Of a stretch of DNA of 64,000 nucleotides, positions 35,701-50,700 are shown one piece after another. The DNA is from Ariolimax columbianus. Lineage: Eukaryota > Mollusca > Gastropoda > Stylommatophora > Arionidae. Where the stretch lies: contig JAVGWX010000012.1 in NCBI GenBank assembly GCA_036924085.1, positions 30,416,479 through 30,480,478 on the forward strand. The letters run 5' to 3'. Under the pieces are notes generated by a model. That model was not told the origin of the DNA and did not search any database. It was given only the letters and a program-made list of their open reading frames with translations. The position numbers and the translations under genes are program-made. Numbering within the stretch: position 1 is the first letter of the stretch; each line of letters starts with the position of its first letter.

Positions 35701-38700
35701 CTTCGATCCCTTCTCCTTAGCCAGTCTGCCCTGATGCAGCCTGTTATCAAGGATCACCGCGTGGAGGCGTAGAAGGGTCTTGGCAGCTATGGAACTGGCC
35801 CTGACGCTAGCAGTCAGCTATGGGTCGCTGACCACTGCAGTTCTTGCGCTGCTCAGCATCTTGATCCCCTTGTGGGCATTCAAAACAACAACAACAAATC
35901 ATCACATTGCAAAAATACTACATAGCGCACAACAGGTTAAATTTGGATACTTATCCACTCATCTGTAATGTCAGAGGTTTTTAACTTGGATTGTAAGGTA
36001 AAGGTAGTCACATAGCAGGCACTGCTGTCGGAGATGATGAAATGTTGAAGATGATGTTTGAGACTTAATTGCATGAGGCCACAGCTTGTTTATGCAGTTG
36101 GGTGGCCAGGTTCTTTTCCTCGCTGTCGTTCCTTTCATTATAGTAAGCTAGGTATATATTTATAGCTAGGTCATCTAGAGCATTCTGGTAATTGGAGTTG
36201 AACCATGTACTTCTGCCAATTGGACACCATGGTAGTATGGGAACCAAATTCAGTGGTGAATGCTTGGAATGCATTGCCACAGGAGGTAGTGGAGGCAGGA
36301 ACAGTTAATGCATTTAAGAATAAATTGGACGCGCATAGCTTTTAGAGCAAGGTAATGTAAATGAAACTGGTTGTATATAGACTCTGCAGGGTATTCTAAA
36401 CCAGTATAAAGATGTTAAGTTCAGTTAAGTTAAGTTAAATAAGGAGATTTGGAAATCTATATCTGAACAATTTTCACTAGTTGTAGCTAGCTTGTGCATT
36501 TGTGATTTTCTATTTTTCTATTAATAAATATGATAAAATCTTTATGATTATCTTTCAGCTTTTCTGTTTTTCTATAGAGTAAATCAAGCTGTTTACAGCT
36601 TTTGAATTGATACTGGTACCTAATAGGAATGGAGTGTTATTCCTTGCCAGGTACTACATGAAGTCAGATTTCATTTCTTTAGTAACTTGATTAGATGTTC
36701 CTCTGTCCTGAATTTTGGGATGGCTGTCTGTTTCTCCCATATACTTCTTGAAGAGCTGATGTATCCTTTCTGTGGTAGTTATCACTTCTATATGGGGGAG
36801 GGGGAAGGGGGGGTGCTCGGTGCAGCTTTATCCTTTTTTAACCATTTGAGTGCTTGCATGATATCTTGTTTTGTTGGTTGATTTATCTAAATTTACCTAT
36901 AGACGTTCCTTTGCTGGTTCTATGTCAGTCTGAGATTTTGGTTGCTTTCTTTTTAGTGTTTCATTAAATATTCAATTCAGAGGTCTTGCTGCTTCTCTCT
37001 ATGCAGAATTTGTCTTTTGTTGTATTTTGGTCCTGTTTTTATCTTTGTTGTTATTCTAGGTATATTGTATAATATCCTAAGGTGACTTTATCTTTCAGCC
37101 TCCTTAGCTATTTTATCTATAGTTTTCTTTTATACAGGCGACTAAATGGTGGTATTAACAGAATACTTCAGCAAATGGTTGCAGAAAACTGTTTGAGAAA
37201 TGATCGTCGGTTACCTTAATCGAAGTGAGCCTCTCCATCTGTTCACCATAGCATCGTTTGAAGCATTGTTCACTTTTGTGGAGTCGGGATTCTGGGAGAT
37301 GAATAAAATTTTACGTCCTGACGGCCATCATCGTTAGAGCAGTTATTATCATCACTATATTCCACAACATTAACACTACTACCACTGCTGTCACCACCTT
37401 TATCATCATCAAAATCACCACTGCCAATATCATTATAATCATTACTGCCATCAAGATCATTATAATCATCATGATCACCACTGTCATTACCATCACCAGA
37501 GTCATTACCATCACAATCATTATTGCCATTAGTCATTAAAATTGCCATCATAAAATCATTATCATCCCATTATTTTCATCCTCACAACCACACCTGTCAT
37601 TACCATTGTTATCATCATCAGAACCACACCTGTCATTACCATTATTATCATCCTCACCTGTCATTACTATTATTCTCATCATCACTGCTATTACCATCAT
37701 TACTGCCATCAAGATCATTATCCCCATCATTACTGACATCAAGATCATTATCACAATCCCCACTGCCATCAAGATCATTATCACAATCCCCACTGCCATC
37801 AAGATCATTTTCACCATCATTACTGAAGATCATTATCACAATCCCCACTGCCATCAAAATCATTACCCCCATCAAAATCATCATCACAAACCCCACTTCC
37901 GTTACTACCACACTTGCCATTAATATCCCCAGCAGCGACTACCATCACCATAGTCATAAAGCTCTCACAACAACATCTATAACTACCACACACCACTGAT
38001 AATCGGTATCTCATTTCCTGTGGGCCTGTATTTGAGTCCCCTTGCTATTTAAGGAGAGGCCTATATTTTTAAGCCCCAGGAGAAGAATGCCTGCGTTATC
38101 GTGGCTGAAAGGGGAACAGAGTGATTACATTGTAACCTGCCAGGCATGTTGTATGAGGTGATTAAGGAAACAAAGGCATCTGGTTGAAAAGAATTGAGTA
38201 AGTAGCTAAGGCCTAGCAGATCAGTTACCTGTAGTTGTGCTGATTTACTTTACCTTTACCATGCTCTGTGTTCCCGCATAAGCCTTATAAAAAAATGTTT
38301 CCCTACAGAAGATGAAGTGGGCATGCCAAATGTCAGTATTACTGTGTATAACCATCCATGTTAATGCTATGGAAACTGCTGAGAATTTGTATTTGAATTT
38401 AAATAGTCATTTCCTTCTTGTCTACTTTTCAAATGGGAGATGTGCTTGTAGATTTTTATTTTAAAATTTGAAACGTTATGTTTTCTTTTTCACTCAGATT
38501 TGAAGATTATCTCATTACTGTGTGGAATGAAGTTAACAGATTTTTCTGATTTAGTTTGTTTATGTAGATGTAATAAATACGTTTGTAGTGGAAACTAACA
38601 GATATACAGATCTTGTTAAGAACACTATCAGAGTTTTGTAGCAATTTTACAAATTTACTGGACAACTGGTGTACCCAAAAATAGGTAAGTTTAAATATTA

Positions 38701-41700
38701 GTGCTATTTTTCAACATTTTCACAATTTTTTTGTATCTCAGAAACTAACACATACACAACAAAAACTATAACTTCAACAAGTTCTTGATTCATTTATGTC
38801 AATACACACAAACAAATCATATCTATAGAACAACAAATAAAAAAGTTACAGGCACTCAGAGTCAACAACCATTGTAAAACGTGACGTGCTGAAATATAAT
38901 GCTGTTGCAGGTGAAATCTGAGTGAATTTTTAATGGAGGGTGGCTAAGGTTAACCAGCATGCCACTATTTTTGTAATTATTAAAATCTAACAATCACCTG
39001 CGTCCGGTAGTTGCTCCAGGTTCCTCAGTGATAAGTAGCACCAAACAATATCAAGGCACAGTATGGCATAGTTGTCTGTGGCCTGTAGCAGTTCTGACCT
39101 GCATTTTCTGTTGACACAAACAGACTATGGTAAGGAATTCACCATACTCAAGTGTGAGTCCATGGTTAGACATTACTAACTGAGACTGGCCAGATAGTTA
39201 CAGGTCATCTAACACTTACTTCAACTGAAAAAATATATCCCATAATTGGCATAGCATCCTTCCACAGAATGGGTCTTAGAGGCACCACCACGTGTGATTG
39301 ATTGTGGAGCACTGAAGCAAACACCAGAACATATCGTGCAAAACTGTTTCATTTATGCAGACCAAAGAGAGGTAGTCTCGTTCGGGGAAGCGACCATGCT
39401 CGAAAAGCTGTGGGGTGGCTGGCAAACATCTGAAATGCACAGTTTCCTTCATAACCTCACTGGTCTAGAAGCATAGAATCAGTTGATCAAAGAAGAAGAA
39501 GGCATAGCACCGGAGGAGACAAGAAAAAGTGTCGCATCAGAAACTGAAAGAGAGAAACAAACAAGCCAAGGGACCCTATGTTTGGACACTGGTTGTAGTA
39601 CACAAGACTGAAATCTAGAAGAAGTTTCTTACAGTCAACACATTTCCTACAGCCTAGTCCCAGAAAACTCTGCATTGAAAAATGGAATAAATCCTGCAGG
39701 TGCTACAGATTGAACTGTGAGACGAACCTGCGCCTGAACACCACTTGCCTTAGGCAACATGGAAGTCACTGAATAGACTCTGAACTGGTTTTCCACAAAG
39801 CAGAAAGGAACTTAAAGAGATGGGGATACAAGAATGATGTGGCATGCAACTGAGGAGCAACACCAGATCCAGCCAGACCACCTGATGATCTGCCCAAACC
39901 TTCTTGAAACATGCAATATAGATGACATGTTGAAGGGGAATGACATGCAATCCATGTTGCTGAAAATTGGAAACATGATGTCTGACATGGTGCCCAGGAG
40001 GATGACTAAAGTCTGGTCAGGCAAAATATACTGGCCAAGACCCCCACCATGAATTTCATGTAATCCTCCCTGTAAACGGACTGCTCTTCTTAGCTAGCTT
40101 TCTGGCTAACAAGTTGGGATATCGATGTGATCTCCGTAGCAGTGAGCGACACGATAAACCCAAGCATAGCACAACCGTCTTGTCTAACTTCATTAGCATG
40201 GTCAGGATGTGAAGAAAGCTACTGCAACTTGGCACTAAATGTCTTATTCAGGGCGCACAAAAGAGTAAACCTTCTCATTGTGGGCATTCATAGCAACAAG
40301 TACTAACGACTGTGAAGCAGGCAATCTGCTAGTGCTATAATTGCTAGGCAATACTGATGATCAAATAACTGCACCTCAGCTGTTCCAACATTTTCATTCC
40401 TCGTGTAGTGTGACATTAAGTACCTAGCATTGCACTTTTAGTCTGGGTGAACAGTGGCCCCTGTTTAACAAGAAACATTTTCTTGGTCTGACACATTAGG
40501 GAGGAACCAGCATGACTTTAATAAAGGTAGTAGCCATTTCAAGATTTCCAACATTGCCATAAAATAAGGCATTATATTTTGGTAGTGGGTTTTAAAAATG
40601 GGGGTTGGGGGGGGAGGATGTGTGTGTGTGTGTGTGTTTTGTGTGCATCTGTTCGATTCAGCAAGATAGTGCTCCAATGGGAAGTAAACTGTATTTAAAA
40701 AACAGGCACTGAAGTCAGATGCTGCAAATGACATTAAGCACAATACAATGCATCCTGCATTCAGAAACAAATCAACTAAAAAAAAATTAATCAGGGTCTG
40801 GAGAAACATACTGATCAAGAGTAATTGGGGTCTGGAGAAACATACTGATAAAGAGTAATTGGGGTCTGGAGAAACATACTGATCAAGAGTAATTGGGGTC
40901 TGGAGAAACATACAGATCATGAGTAATTGGGGTCTGGAGAAACATACTGATCAAAAGTAATTGGGGTCTGGAGAAACATACTGATCAAGAGTAATTGGGG
41001 TCTGGAGAAACATACTGATCAAGAGTAATTGGGGTCTGGAGAAACATACTGATCAAGAGTAATTTGGGTCTGGAGAAACATACTGATCAAGAGTAATTGG
41101 GGTCTGGAGAAACATACTGATCAAGAGTAATTGGAGTCTGGTGAAACATACTGATCAAGAGTAATTGGGGTCTGGAGAAACATACTGATCAAGAGTAATT
41201 GGGGTCTGGAGAAACATACTGATCAAGAGTAATTTGGGTCTGGAGAAACATACTGATCAAGAGTAATTTGGGTCTGAAGAAACATACTGATCAAGAGTAA
41301 TTGGGGTCTGGAGAAACATACTGATCAAGAGTAATTGGGGTCTGGAGAAACATACAGATCAAGAGTAATTGGGGTCTGGAGAAACATACTGATCAAGAGT
41401 AATTGGGGTCTGGAGAAACATACAGATCAAGAGTAATTGGGGTCTGGAGAAACATACTGATCAAGAGTAATTTGGGTCTGAAGAAACATACTGATCAAGA
41501 GTAATTTGGGTCTGGAGAAACATACTGATCAAGAGTAATTTGGGTCTGAAGAAACATACTGATCAAGAGTAATTGGGGTCTGGAGAAACATACTGATCAA
41601 GAGTAATTGGGGTCTGGAGAAACATACATATCAAGAGTAATTGGGGTCTGGAGAAACATACTGATCAAGAGTAATTGGGGTCTGGAGAAACATACAGATC

Positions 41701-44700
41701 AAGAGTAATTGGGGTCTGGAGAAACATACTGATCAAGAGTAATTTGGGTCTGGAGAAACATACTGATCAAGAGTAATTTGGGTCTGGAGAAACATACTGA
41801 TCAAGAGTAATTTGGGTCTGGAGAAACATACTGATCAAGAGTAATTGGGGTCTGGAGAAACATACTGATCAAGAGTAATTGGGGTCTGGAGAAACATACT
41901 GATCAAGAGTAATTGGGGTCTGGAGAAACATACTGATCAAGAGTAATTGGGGTCTGGAGAAACATACAGATCAAGAGTAATTGGGGTCTGGAGAAACATA
42001 CTGATCATGAGTAATTGGGGTCTGGAGAAACATACTGATCATGAGTAATTGGGGTCTGGAGAAACATACTGATCAAGAGTAATTGGGGTCTGGAGAAACA
42101 TACTGATCATGAGTAATTGGGGTCTGGAGAAACATACTGATCAAGTCTCCAACAATAATATTCTTGTTAATGCCCTGTGAAACAGGTTGTGTCACAGCTG
42201 TCTGGCCAATGAGGTAAGGATCAGTACAATAATTCTCATAGTAGTGAGATTACTGAAGAGCCTCCCATGCATCACAGCCAGAAGGACCCAGGTCCACCTT
42301 CTAAAGTACACCGCGGGATGATAGAAGTGCCACTGATAATTGCTATTATCATGTCCAGCTGCTTTATCAAACTTTATTTTCTCCAGTGCTGCCCTCAGCT
42401 CCTCCATTGTGATGTTTTCCCCACCATTGATTATCTCATCTGTATTAGAGCTTGTCATACATGGGACTTGATTTTCTTCTGCATAGTAGAACTTGGAGAA
42501 ATAGTCTTCCCATGTCATGTTCTATTGGGTCCTGTAGAACAGCTTGTGGTTTCTCCAGTATTTTTTTTCAGTGTTTTTACAAAGTCTTCTCAGTAATGTT
42601 GTTTTCCTGTTTGCACTGTTTTCTTGGCTTCCTTTCTAAGTGTTACATATTCTTTATATGTCTCTGTTTTTCCTACTGTTTTCTTTCAAGTATTATTTCC
42701 ATGCCTTTTTTCTTTATTTATCATTTTAACTACTTCTGCCCACTGGTGTGTCATTGTATCTTTTTTGACTTATGCCTCTGTTGCAGCTGCCTTGAAGGTA
42801 GTCTTGAATTGTAACCAAAGAGCTTCTAGATCCTCTGGTGGTTCTTCTGCACTTCCTGCTGCTGTTGTTATAAGTCACTTGTATTTGGTCCTAACTTCTG
42901 GTTCTCATAGCTTGTATGCCATTATTCCTGCTTCTCCTTCTCTGGTGTTTGGTTTCTTACTTGATTATGGATGTTGTCTTTGTGGGGCTACTTTTTCAGT
43001 TGATCTCTTTGTCACAAGGTAGTGGTTACTTCTGATTTGTTCCTGATGATGGCATAATCAATGATGTATTTCTCTTTTCTTGCTGATTCACATCACGTGT
43101 ATGTCTGTGCTTGTGAGAGGGAAATTTGTGTTTGTGATGACCAGGTTTTGCTTACTGCAGAATTTCAGGAGTTGCCTTCCATTGTCATTGAAAACATCAT
43201 CGTATCTCCCAAGCACTCCATTTCACGTAGAATTGTCTCTTCCTATTCTGACAACGGTTCTAAATGTTGTTATAGTTGGGGGTGGGGTTGAGGATGAACA
43301 ACAACTAGATGTTCCAATGGCGTGCGTCTCATATATCCTCTGACAACAAAGTCTATCGCCTGTCCTTCGTTCCGCAGAACTGTTTTGACTAACAGAAGAC
43401 GGGGCGAAAAGTGAGCCACTGGCGCCTTAAAACCAATAGTTTAGGACATATGGGGCTCGAAAACCTAGGAAGACAGCTCATCTAGGAGAAGGAAAACTCT
43501 GATTTCAAACCATCTGAAGCCTTGCAGATAAGATACAGGCGTATCTTGTCGGGTTTTGTCAGATATGGCTGTGCAACTGTTTTCTGATAACTCGGAAAGT
43601 TGGTCAGTGTATACCAAACCTGACAACCAAAAATGTGCGAAATGACACACGGAAGAGGATACAATGCCTTAACCTAGAGCAAGGAAAGGCAACCTCAGCT
43701 GAGTCGTTTTAGGGCAGACCAGGCCCTTAGCCTTGGTTGGCGGCTGGTCTAGGAGTGTAGCCCCAACAGGCGAACAGATAGATCACTGCTCTGCTGATCT
43801 GGCAGCTTGCCTTGTTCCAAATGTATTGGTATCACCTTTCCCTTGGAGCAAACAAGGCAGAGCAAGAGAGGGACCCCACTGCATGGGCAACACATGGTCT
43901 CTATATTTCTGCCTGGGTTTTGTGCTAAAAGCACAATTACTATCGTCTGACAAGATGCAAAGAGCCAATGATGACTGACAATGGAATCTCTGTTGAGGAT
44001 AATTTTGCCATCACAATCATCCCCCGTCTTTTCAGGCAGTTCAAAGAACACGCCTTTGACATCTGCTCTCCACCCCCTAATTCGAGGCATAAACAATGAC
44101 GATGCTGACTAACTTTCCTCTTTGAAATTCAGTACCATAACATGTTCAGAGACAAATTTCCCTCCTTTGATGCTGTCCCTTTGACTCCTGGACACAATAC
44201 ATCCCACTACTCATTTGGCTCTGTTGGTAGTGGGAACTCTGCGGCAAAGAAGCAAATTACTCTCAAGATCCATGACCAGCTGTTCTTTTTTCTTAGTTTC
44301 TGTGAGAGCTAGAATTTTCGATTTGAATTTCTTCATTTCTTCCATAAGCTCATTATCCTTTCTGCTTATGCTTCTAACATTCCATGGCTAAAAATCGTAG
44401 TCAATGTTCATTCACCACCTGTAAAGTCTGTCCTGTTTTCCTTTCCTCCTTTCTTGACTTGCAATCGGGTGGGTTGACAAACAGGTGATTGGCCAGTTAT
44501 GTCATTGTTTGATGGATATATTGCCTCCTTTTGGCCTGCATTTCTGGTTCATGGCTGCTATTTGGTATTCACAGCTCACCTCCAAATATGGAAATCATTC
44601 AGCTATCCACTACCTAACTGACAGGCCTAGAAGGTCCAGTTCCTCTTCCTGAAATTTGATTCATAATTTACAAAAATTATTAAGAGTGAATTACTGGTTC

Positions 44701-47700
44701 ACTCAGAGACCAGAAGTAGAATATGTAGGTCTAATCTTTCCAAACCAAAATGGCCCACAGAAACCACCTCAGGGGTTGTTTGAAACAAGAATAGTGATTG
44801 TACCTGAATTCTGCATCAGCTTCAAGAAAGAGGGGCAATGCAAGAGATACTTTCTTGCCCTTCATGGCCGTACGACCCTTTTCATGGAAAGTCATGGCCA
44901 CCGTAAGAGCCTGAAAAACAATTTAAAAAATATATTAAGGTTGTCTCTCAGCAGAAGCTGCCATCATGGATAAAGTGCTAGAAACTTTAGGACGTGTCAG
45001 CTTTTTCTGAGGTAGGCGGACCGGTGTCCTTTCTTATCATTATAGACTTAGGTGAGTGTGTATCAACCATCTGGGTTTGAAATAAACCTCTAGAAACAAC
45101 TTCTCTAATATGAGACATATAGGATCAAAGGCTGGCTGTGAGGTTCCATCTCCACATCAAAGGTCAGCTGGTCAGTTCAAGTGAGGTGCCATCTCCACAT
45201 CAAAGATCAGTTCAAGTGAGGTAACATCTACACATCAAAGATCAGTTCAAGTGAGGTAATATCTCCACATCAAAGGTCAGTTCAAGTGAGGTACCATCTC
45301 CCCATCAAAGGTCAGCTGTTCAGTCCAGGTGTCATCTGATCAGTTCAGCTGAGGTGCCATCTTCACATCAAAGATTGACTGGTCAATTCAAGTGCCATAT
45401 TCACATCAAAAGTCATCTGATCAGTTCAACTGAGGTGCCATCTTCACATCAAAAGTTGGATGGTCAGCTCAGTTCAGGCACCATCTCCACATCGTAGGTC
45501 GGTTGAAATGAATCTTCAACTTCCACTAACTTTTGCTATGATGGTACAATCTGCTAGACTTTTCCTAGTCCATCTTTTGATGATATCATCCTACCTATGA
45601 TACCGTTTACTGCTGCCACATTTACCCTCCACCTTTTCTACCATGATTGTTTTTAATGTGACCAAGCGGAACATGTCATCATGATATTGATTTGATAGAA
45701 ATGTCAGCCATCCAGACCTAGAGGTTAAGTTAGGGCTAATACACAACACTACAAATATTACCTTTTTCTCCTCCTTTGGCAATTGTAAAGGTTTGCCATT
45801 CTGGTCTGCGATCTGAATGTCAAAGTCTTCATCATCTGCAAGAAGGAAAAATGTATCTCAGTGAAAAATAAAACAATGATCAAAGATAGAACCTTTTTGA
45901 AGAAATGAAAATATTTGAATATGTTCCGAATATTTTGCTACTGGTCGCAACACTCATATTACTATCTTCAACTTAACGTCTTTATACTGGTTTAGAAGAC
46001 TGCAGAGTCTGTATACAACCAGTTTAATTTACATTTCCTTGATATAAAAACTTTGCGCATCCAATCTATTCTTGAATGCATTAATTGTCATTGCCTCCAC
46101 TACCTCCCCTGGCAATGCATTCCAAGCATTCACCCCTCTCTGACTAAAAACATATTTCCTAATATCTAATCTGGACCTTTCTTTAGTTAATTTGTTCTTG
46201 TAGGTGGTTGTATTTTGAAAAAACTTGTTATAATGTAATTTATTCTTATAGTTGATTATCTTATATGTTCTTCTTCTTCTGCGTTTGTTCTCAATCTCCC
46301 GCTATCAAGCAGTGAACTAGGCTTTGTAAATAGCAGGATGTAATCCAGAGAATGGAATGTGTTGTATCGCTAGTTTACAGCTTGACTGCGATATTTGTAC
46401 TTTACAGTCCGACACATCCATCTTTGGCAGAGATTATCTTATAGACCTGTATTAAGTCACCTCATATTCTCATTTCAAGACACTGTAGTCGTTTTTCTGA
46501 GTCTGTCCTCATAACTGTAATTCTGGAATACCACTATCAGTTTTGTTGCTCTACTTTGCATTATTTTTTTCAGCATGTTTATATCCCCTCTACGATAAAG
46601 ACTCCACACATGTACATATTACTCCAATCTAGGTCTAACTAATGCTCTATACAGTTTGACTATCAGGTGTCATGACTTTATTATCTTTTATTTCATTTTG
46701 TGCTGACACTCATGTTGGAGGCCCTAGGATATAGCTTAAAGACACCCAAATATGGCCTAATGGGCCCTTGGACACAACCTCAGGGGAAATGATTTGGCTT
46801 GAGAAACTGCACGTTATGGACCCAGCAACACTCAGGCTTTAGTCCTTTAGCCCAATGTAATGTAATAGTATGTGTTTGTTAATTGCTGCTTAGTTCTTTA
46901 CAAAGTATTCTGTTTTACCTGGCCTAGAAGGAATGAGCATTTTCCAAAATATCGTAGAGCGCCTGGCAGATGGTGATTGGCGGTTTTGTATGGGTGCGTG
47001 CAGAGATCCACTGCATAATTATTTTGACAGCATCGTCATCATCTGGTTGTAAGGTTGTCTGAGTATGTCTCTCCATTTGATCCTATCCAGCTCTCTTAAT
47101 TTCAGCATAGGTTCATACTTTAATGACTCTGCATGCCTGTGATGTAACAGAGAGCCTTAGTCACCCCTTTCCTATTTCCCCTGGATCTTGCCCTCAAATA
47201 TCTTCTGTAGAAGACTCCTATGTCACATATTGTGCCCCAGCCAACTCTTCTTCTTCTTCTTCTGCGTACACAGTCAGACAGCAACCATTATTTTCTCGAA
47301 AAAAGCGGCGGTCATCCTGAGACTCTCGCAACTACCATAGAGCTTGTCTTGCAGTTCCACTGGTAATGGCCACATCTGCTCTCTCTGATCCTCGTATGTC
47401 GGGCAGTTCTGCAGCAGATGTTCAGTGGTCATTTTACCAGTACCGCACGGGCATTCGTCGGTACACCCTATCTTCAATTTGTTGAATAGGTGGTACCTCA
47501 GTCTGTTGTGGCCAGTGCGAAGTCTGAAGACAACGACCTGCTCTCTTCGGTTCAACTGGTAATAGGCATCGTTTTTGGTGTAACCAGTATGTTCGGTTTC
47601 CCATTTGGTCATGTATCTGGCTTTGATAAGCCGTTTCGACTCTTCGTACGTCATACTGGTATCTGTTTGTGGTAGCCTTGCACCTTCTTTTGCCAGTCTG

Positions 47701-50700
47701 TCTGCCTCCTCGTTGCCTTGGATGTTGCAGTGTGACGGAACCCACTGTACCACTACCCTTTTTGGTGCGGACTGCTGGCACAGTTTGCAGAGTGCTGCTC
47801 TTAAGTCATTAAGCTCAGTGTTTTTCTGGCTTTTTAGCGCTGTGACTACTTCGAGAGCATCTGTCAGCAGGACTATATGGCTCTCATTTTCACTGTGTGT
47901 TACCATTTCTTCCACTGCCGCCCTCAGTGCCTCTGCTCTGAAATTGCTTGTGTACTTACCAGTAGCGAATGACAGTGTTATTTTTCTGCCATTTGGTAGG
48001 TTCAGGAATGCTCCTGCCCCTCCGTTCTGTGTAGTGTTTGTTACAGAACCGTCGGTGTATGCATGGGTCCAGTCCATGCTTGGGTAGCTTTTCGTTATGA
48101 AGCTTAGGGTAGTGTCTCTCCTTTCTTTTTCACTCTGGCAGTTTTTGTTTGCAATACCTGGTATATTTTCTACCACCTCTGGAAATATATCCTGCCTCCA
48201 AGTAGGTTTTCGTACAGTAGTGATGGGTTTTGGTGTTGTTAGTGCGTTTATGGGATCTTCGTGCATCTTTGCTTTGGCTATTTCTGCAAAGTTTCTCCGC
48301 TTTAGTTTCCCAGTTCCCAAATTGTTTAGTCTCTGGTACATTGGATGGTCCGTCAGTCTTCTGAGTTTCTCTGACTGCAGCTGGGCTCTGCAGTCTCTTC
48401 TATCGGTCATGGATTGCAGTTTTGTAATCTTTTCAAGTTCTACAATTGGCGTTGACTTCATGCCACCTGTTATAATTCTCATGGCTTGGTTTTGAAGTTT
48501 GTTAACTTTATCGAAGTTCGCCTTCGCTGCGGTTGTCCATGCCGCAATGCCATACTCGAGAACTGGTCTCACTCTTCCAGTGTACAGTTTCTTTAGTATG
48601 CCTTCGTCTGCTCCCCAGCTTGTGCCAGCAAGTTTCCTCATGATCGCCATTCTTTCTCTGGCTTTCATTCGGTCCCAGCCAACTCAATCTACATTTTCTG
48701 TATCATTTTCAAAATATGTCTTTGAGTTTACCTCAGTGATGACATAGTCATTAGATCTTCCTTCTTTCCGACTTACTCGTTCCATTTTATGGTAGCACCA
48801 AATTTCAAATGCTTCCAAGCTTTTTTCATCCTTCCTTGACAGAGTTCATGTTTCAGCACTATACAATGCAAGTGATCATTCTCTTCCTCAGTTCTATCCT
48901 GACATTTTTTTTTTTAGGCTAGCAATTTCTATTTTCCCTCTGCATGTGTGACAGCATGAGAGGTGATAATCTGATCAATGTCTAGGATTAATTGGATAGG
49001 AACACTTAAGAGAAAGCGAATTGAAACAAAAACTAGCAAAAATAAGGTTTGAATTTACCATCTTCTCTAGAGGACAAGAGCTCAGCTGCATGTCGCGTCC
49101 GTTGTACTTCCATGACCTCAGCTTCTTCCTCAGCAATCTTTGCATCAGAAGTGGACATAACCATGACCATGACATCGCTGCCACTCTGAAAATGTTTAAA
49201 CAATGCTAATGATAATAATGTTCACTTAGGCGTCAAAGGCCCGTTGCGACGATCGACCAATACCAAGTCCAACTACTGAGGATTGTTCATGCATAGTGTG
49301 CTGACCAAAATACCTACAGACTCCCCAGGTGAGAACAGTACTCCACAGCCTCGGGTCGGGATGAGGGCTACGAGGAGTGTGTTTTGAACCAATGTTTGTC
49401 GGCTTTCCTTGTCTGTCTGTGTCTGACTCCCTGTTTCTTTGCGTCCGCCCCCGTGGCCTCTAGATTGTGTCCACCTTCAGGTCAGGGTAACTCTTGCTGT
49501 GCTGAGAATACCGGGTTGGGAAAGTGGGAGAGGAATGGTGTAACCTCCGGAAGAAGGGGGGGAGGAGGCAGGAAGAAGTCGGCTTCAGTCCAAGCAGGAA
49601 GGCCCTTGAGTAGTGAAAACCTGGGCTGAATTTTGTGGTGCAGTCAAGCGGAATGTTCAACGCCATCCTGGACTGTTTTTTCATGGTTTAAGCCAGGGAC
49701 AGCCGCAGCAAGATGCAGCATAACTAAATGAAAGCACATTAATTTCACAGAATAAAGTCCCTGATACCACCTGATGAAGGAGTCATGAATTATAATCTGA
49801 ACAGGAACTAGCAAACAGCAGAAAACGACACAAACACCGGAGCGAGTCGAGAGCGCAGGCAGTCAGGCACTGCCATCTTACTTTTTCCTTTGATCTGTCA
49901 TGTGTGGTGATTAGATTCTATTGAATAATAGACCCTAATTAAACAGAAGTACTGCGATATTTCGGTCTGACAATTAAGTCATTAACTACATAGTCCCCCC
50001 GCCAAACCACTAAACTCCCATGAAATGAAATGTTTTATTAACCAATTACATATTTATACTAAACTGTTCACAATTGAAAAACAAATAGAAAATACAAATT
50101 TGTGAGGATGCAGATTAGTGTAAAATAAATGACAGTGGCATAGATTTTGTTATCAAAACTAAATCAGCTACCTATGCATTCATGAACAAAACAATTGCTT
50201 CCATCTGAAGAATTTTCACAATATTTACATTTTTAATGAAGGAATATGGAGTTGAAAATTTGTTTAGGTACATAAATTTTGTTAAATTACAAAGCTAAAT
50301 GACAGGACTTCTGGGATAAATAAAATTTTAAGGTTCTTAAAAACATGGAATTGAAAAATAGGTGAATTGTTTTACAAAAGACGTCAATAGGATCGCGGCA
50401 TGTCGGCTCTACGTAGTTAACCTTTGCTATGTCTTTGTTGTTTTATCCGACTGACATCAATTTCAGCATAGCGGCACCAGACGCTTAATAGCGACGGAAT
50501 ATAGACAGAATATATGCCCAATTTTAATCATATATAGACAACCGAGCTACTGTATAAATCGGCTGAAAATACTGCCTTTCGATTGCAGAGAGTTCCACTT
50601 CCACCTTGTAAGGTTAGACTTGGGATGTGCTTTTGAAATTTATGTTTTATTGACCTTTGGAAATGATTTCTTCTGTATTACATACACTTGGATATAAAGA

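Larger units (their letters stand above)
47030..48960 (-). mobile_element. RTE-like LINE C-terminal fragment, host of the RH-LINE insertion
   Basis: Outer pieces 48686-48960 ([37 protein letters not shown]) and 47030-47235 ([33 protein letters not shown]) read in one order on the minus strand and are split by the insert at 47248-48673. Confidence 0.8.

Noticed and set aside
37270..38014. Several Asp- or Ile/Thr-rich open frames on both strands
   Set aside because: By-products of the ATC-rich satellite.
40788..42146. CRISPR-like regular array
   Set aside because: Units are contiguous 34-bp copies without unique spacers, in a eukaryotic intron, and derive from SINE-C. The same reasoning applies to the other regular arrays.
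43733..44096. Frames on both strands across a possible host gene
   Set aside because: Part of the minus-strand frame continues a LINE endonuclease ([10 protein letters not shown]), and the rest lies in an unassigned insert; no splice-supported exon fits.
47605..48495. Plus-strand frames of 160 and 132 codons
   Set aside because: Shadows of the RH-LINE frame on the minus strand.
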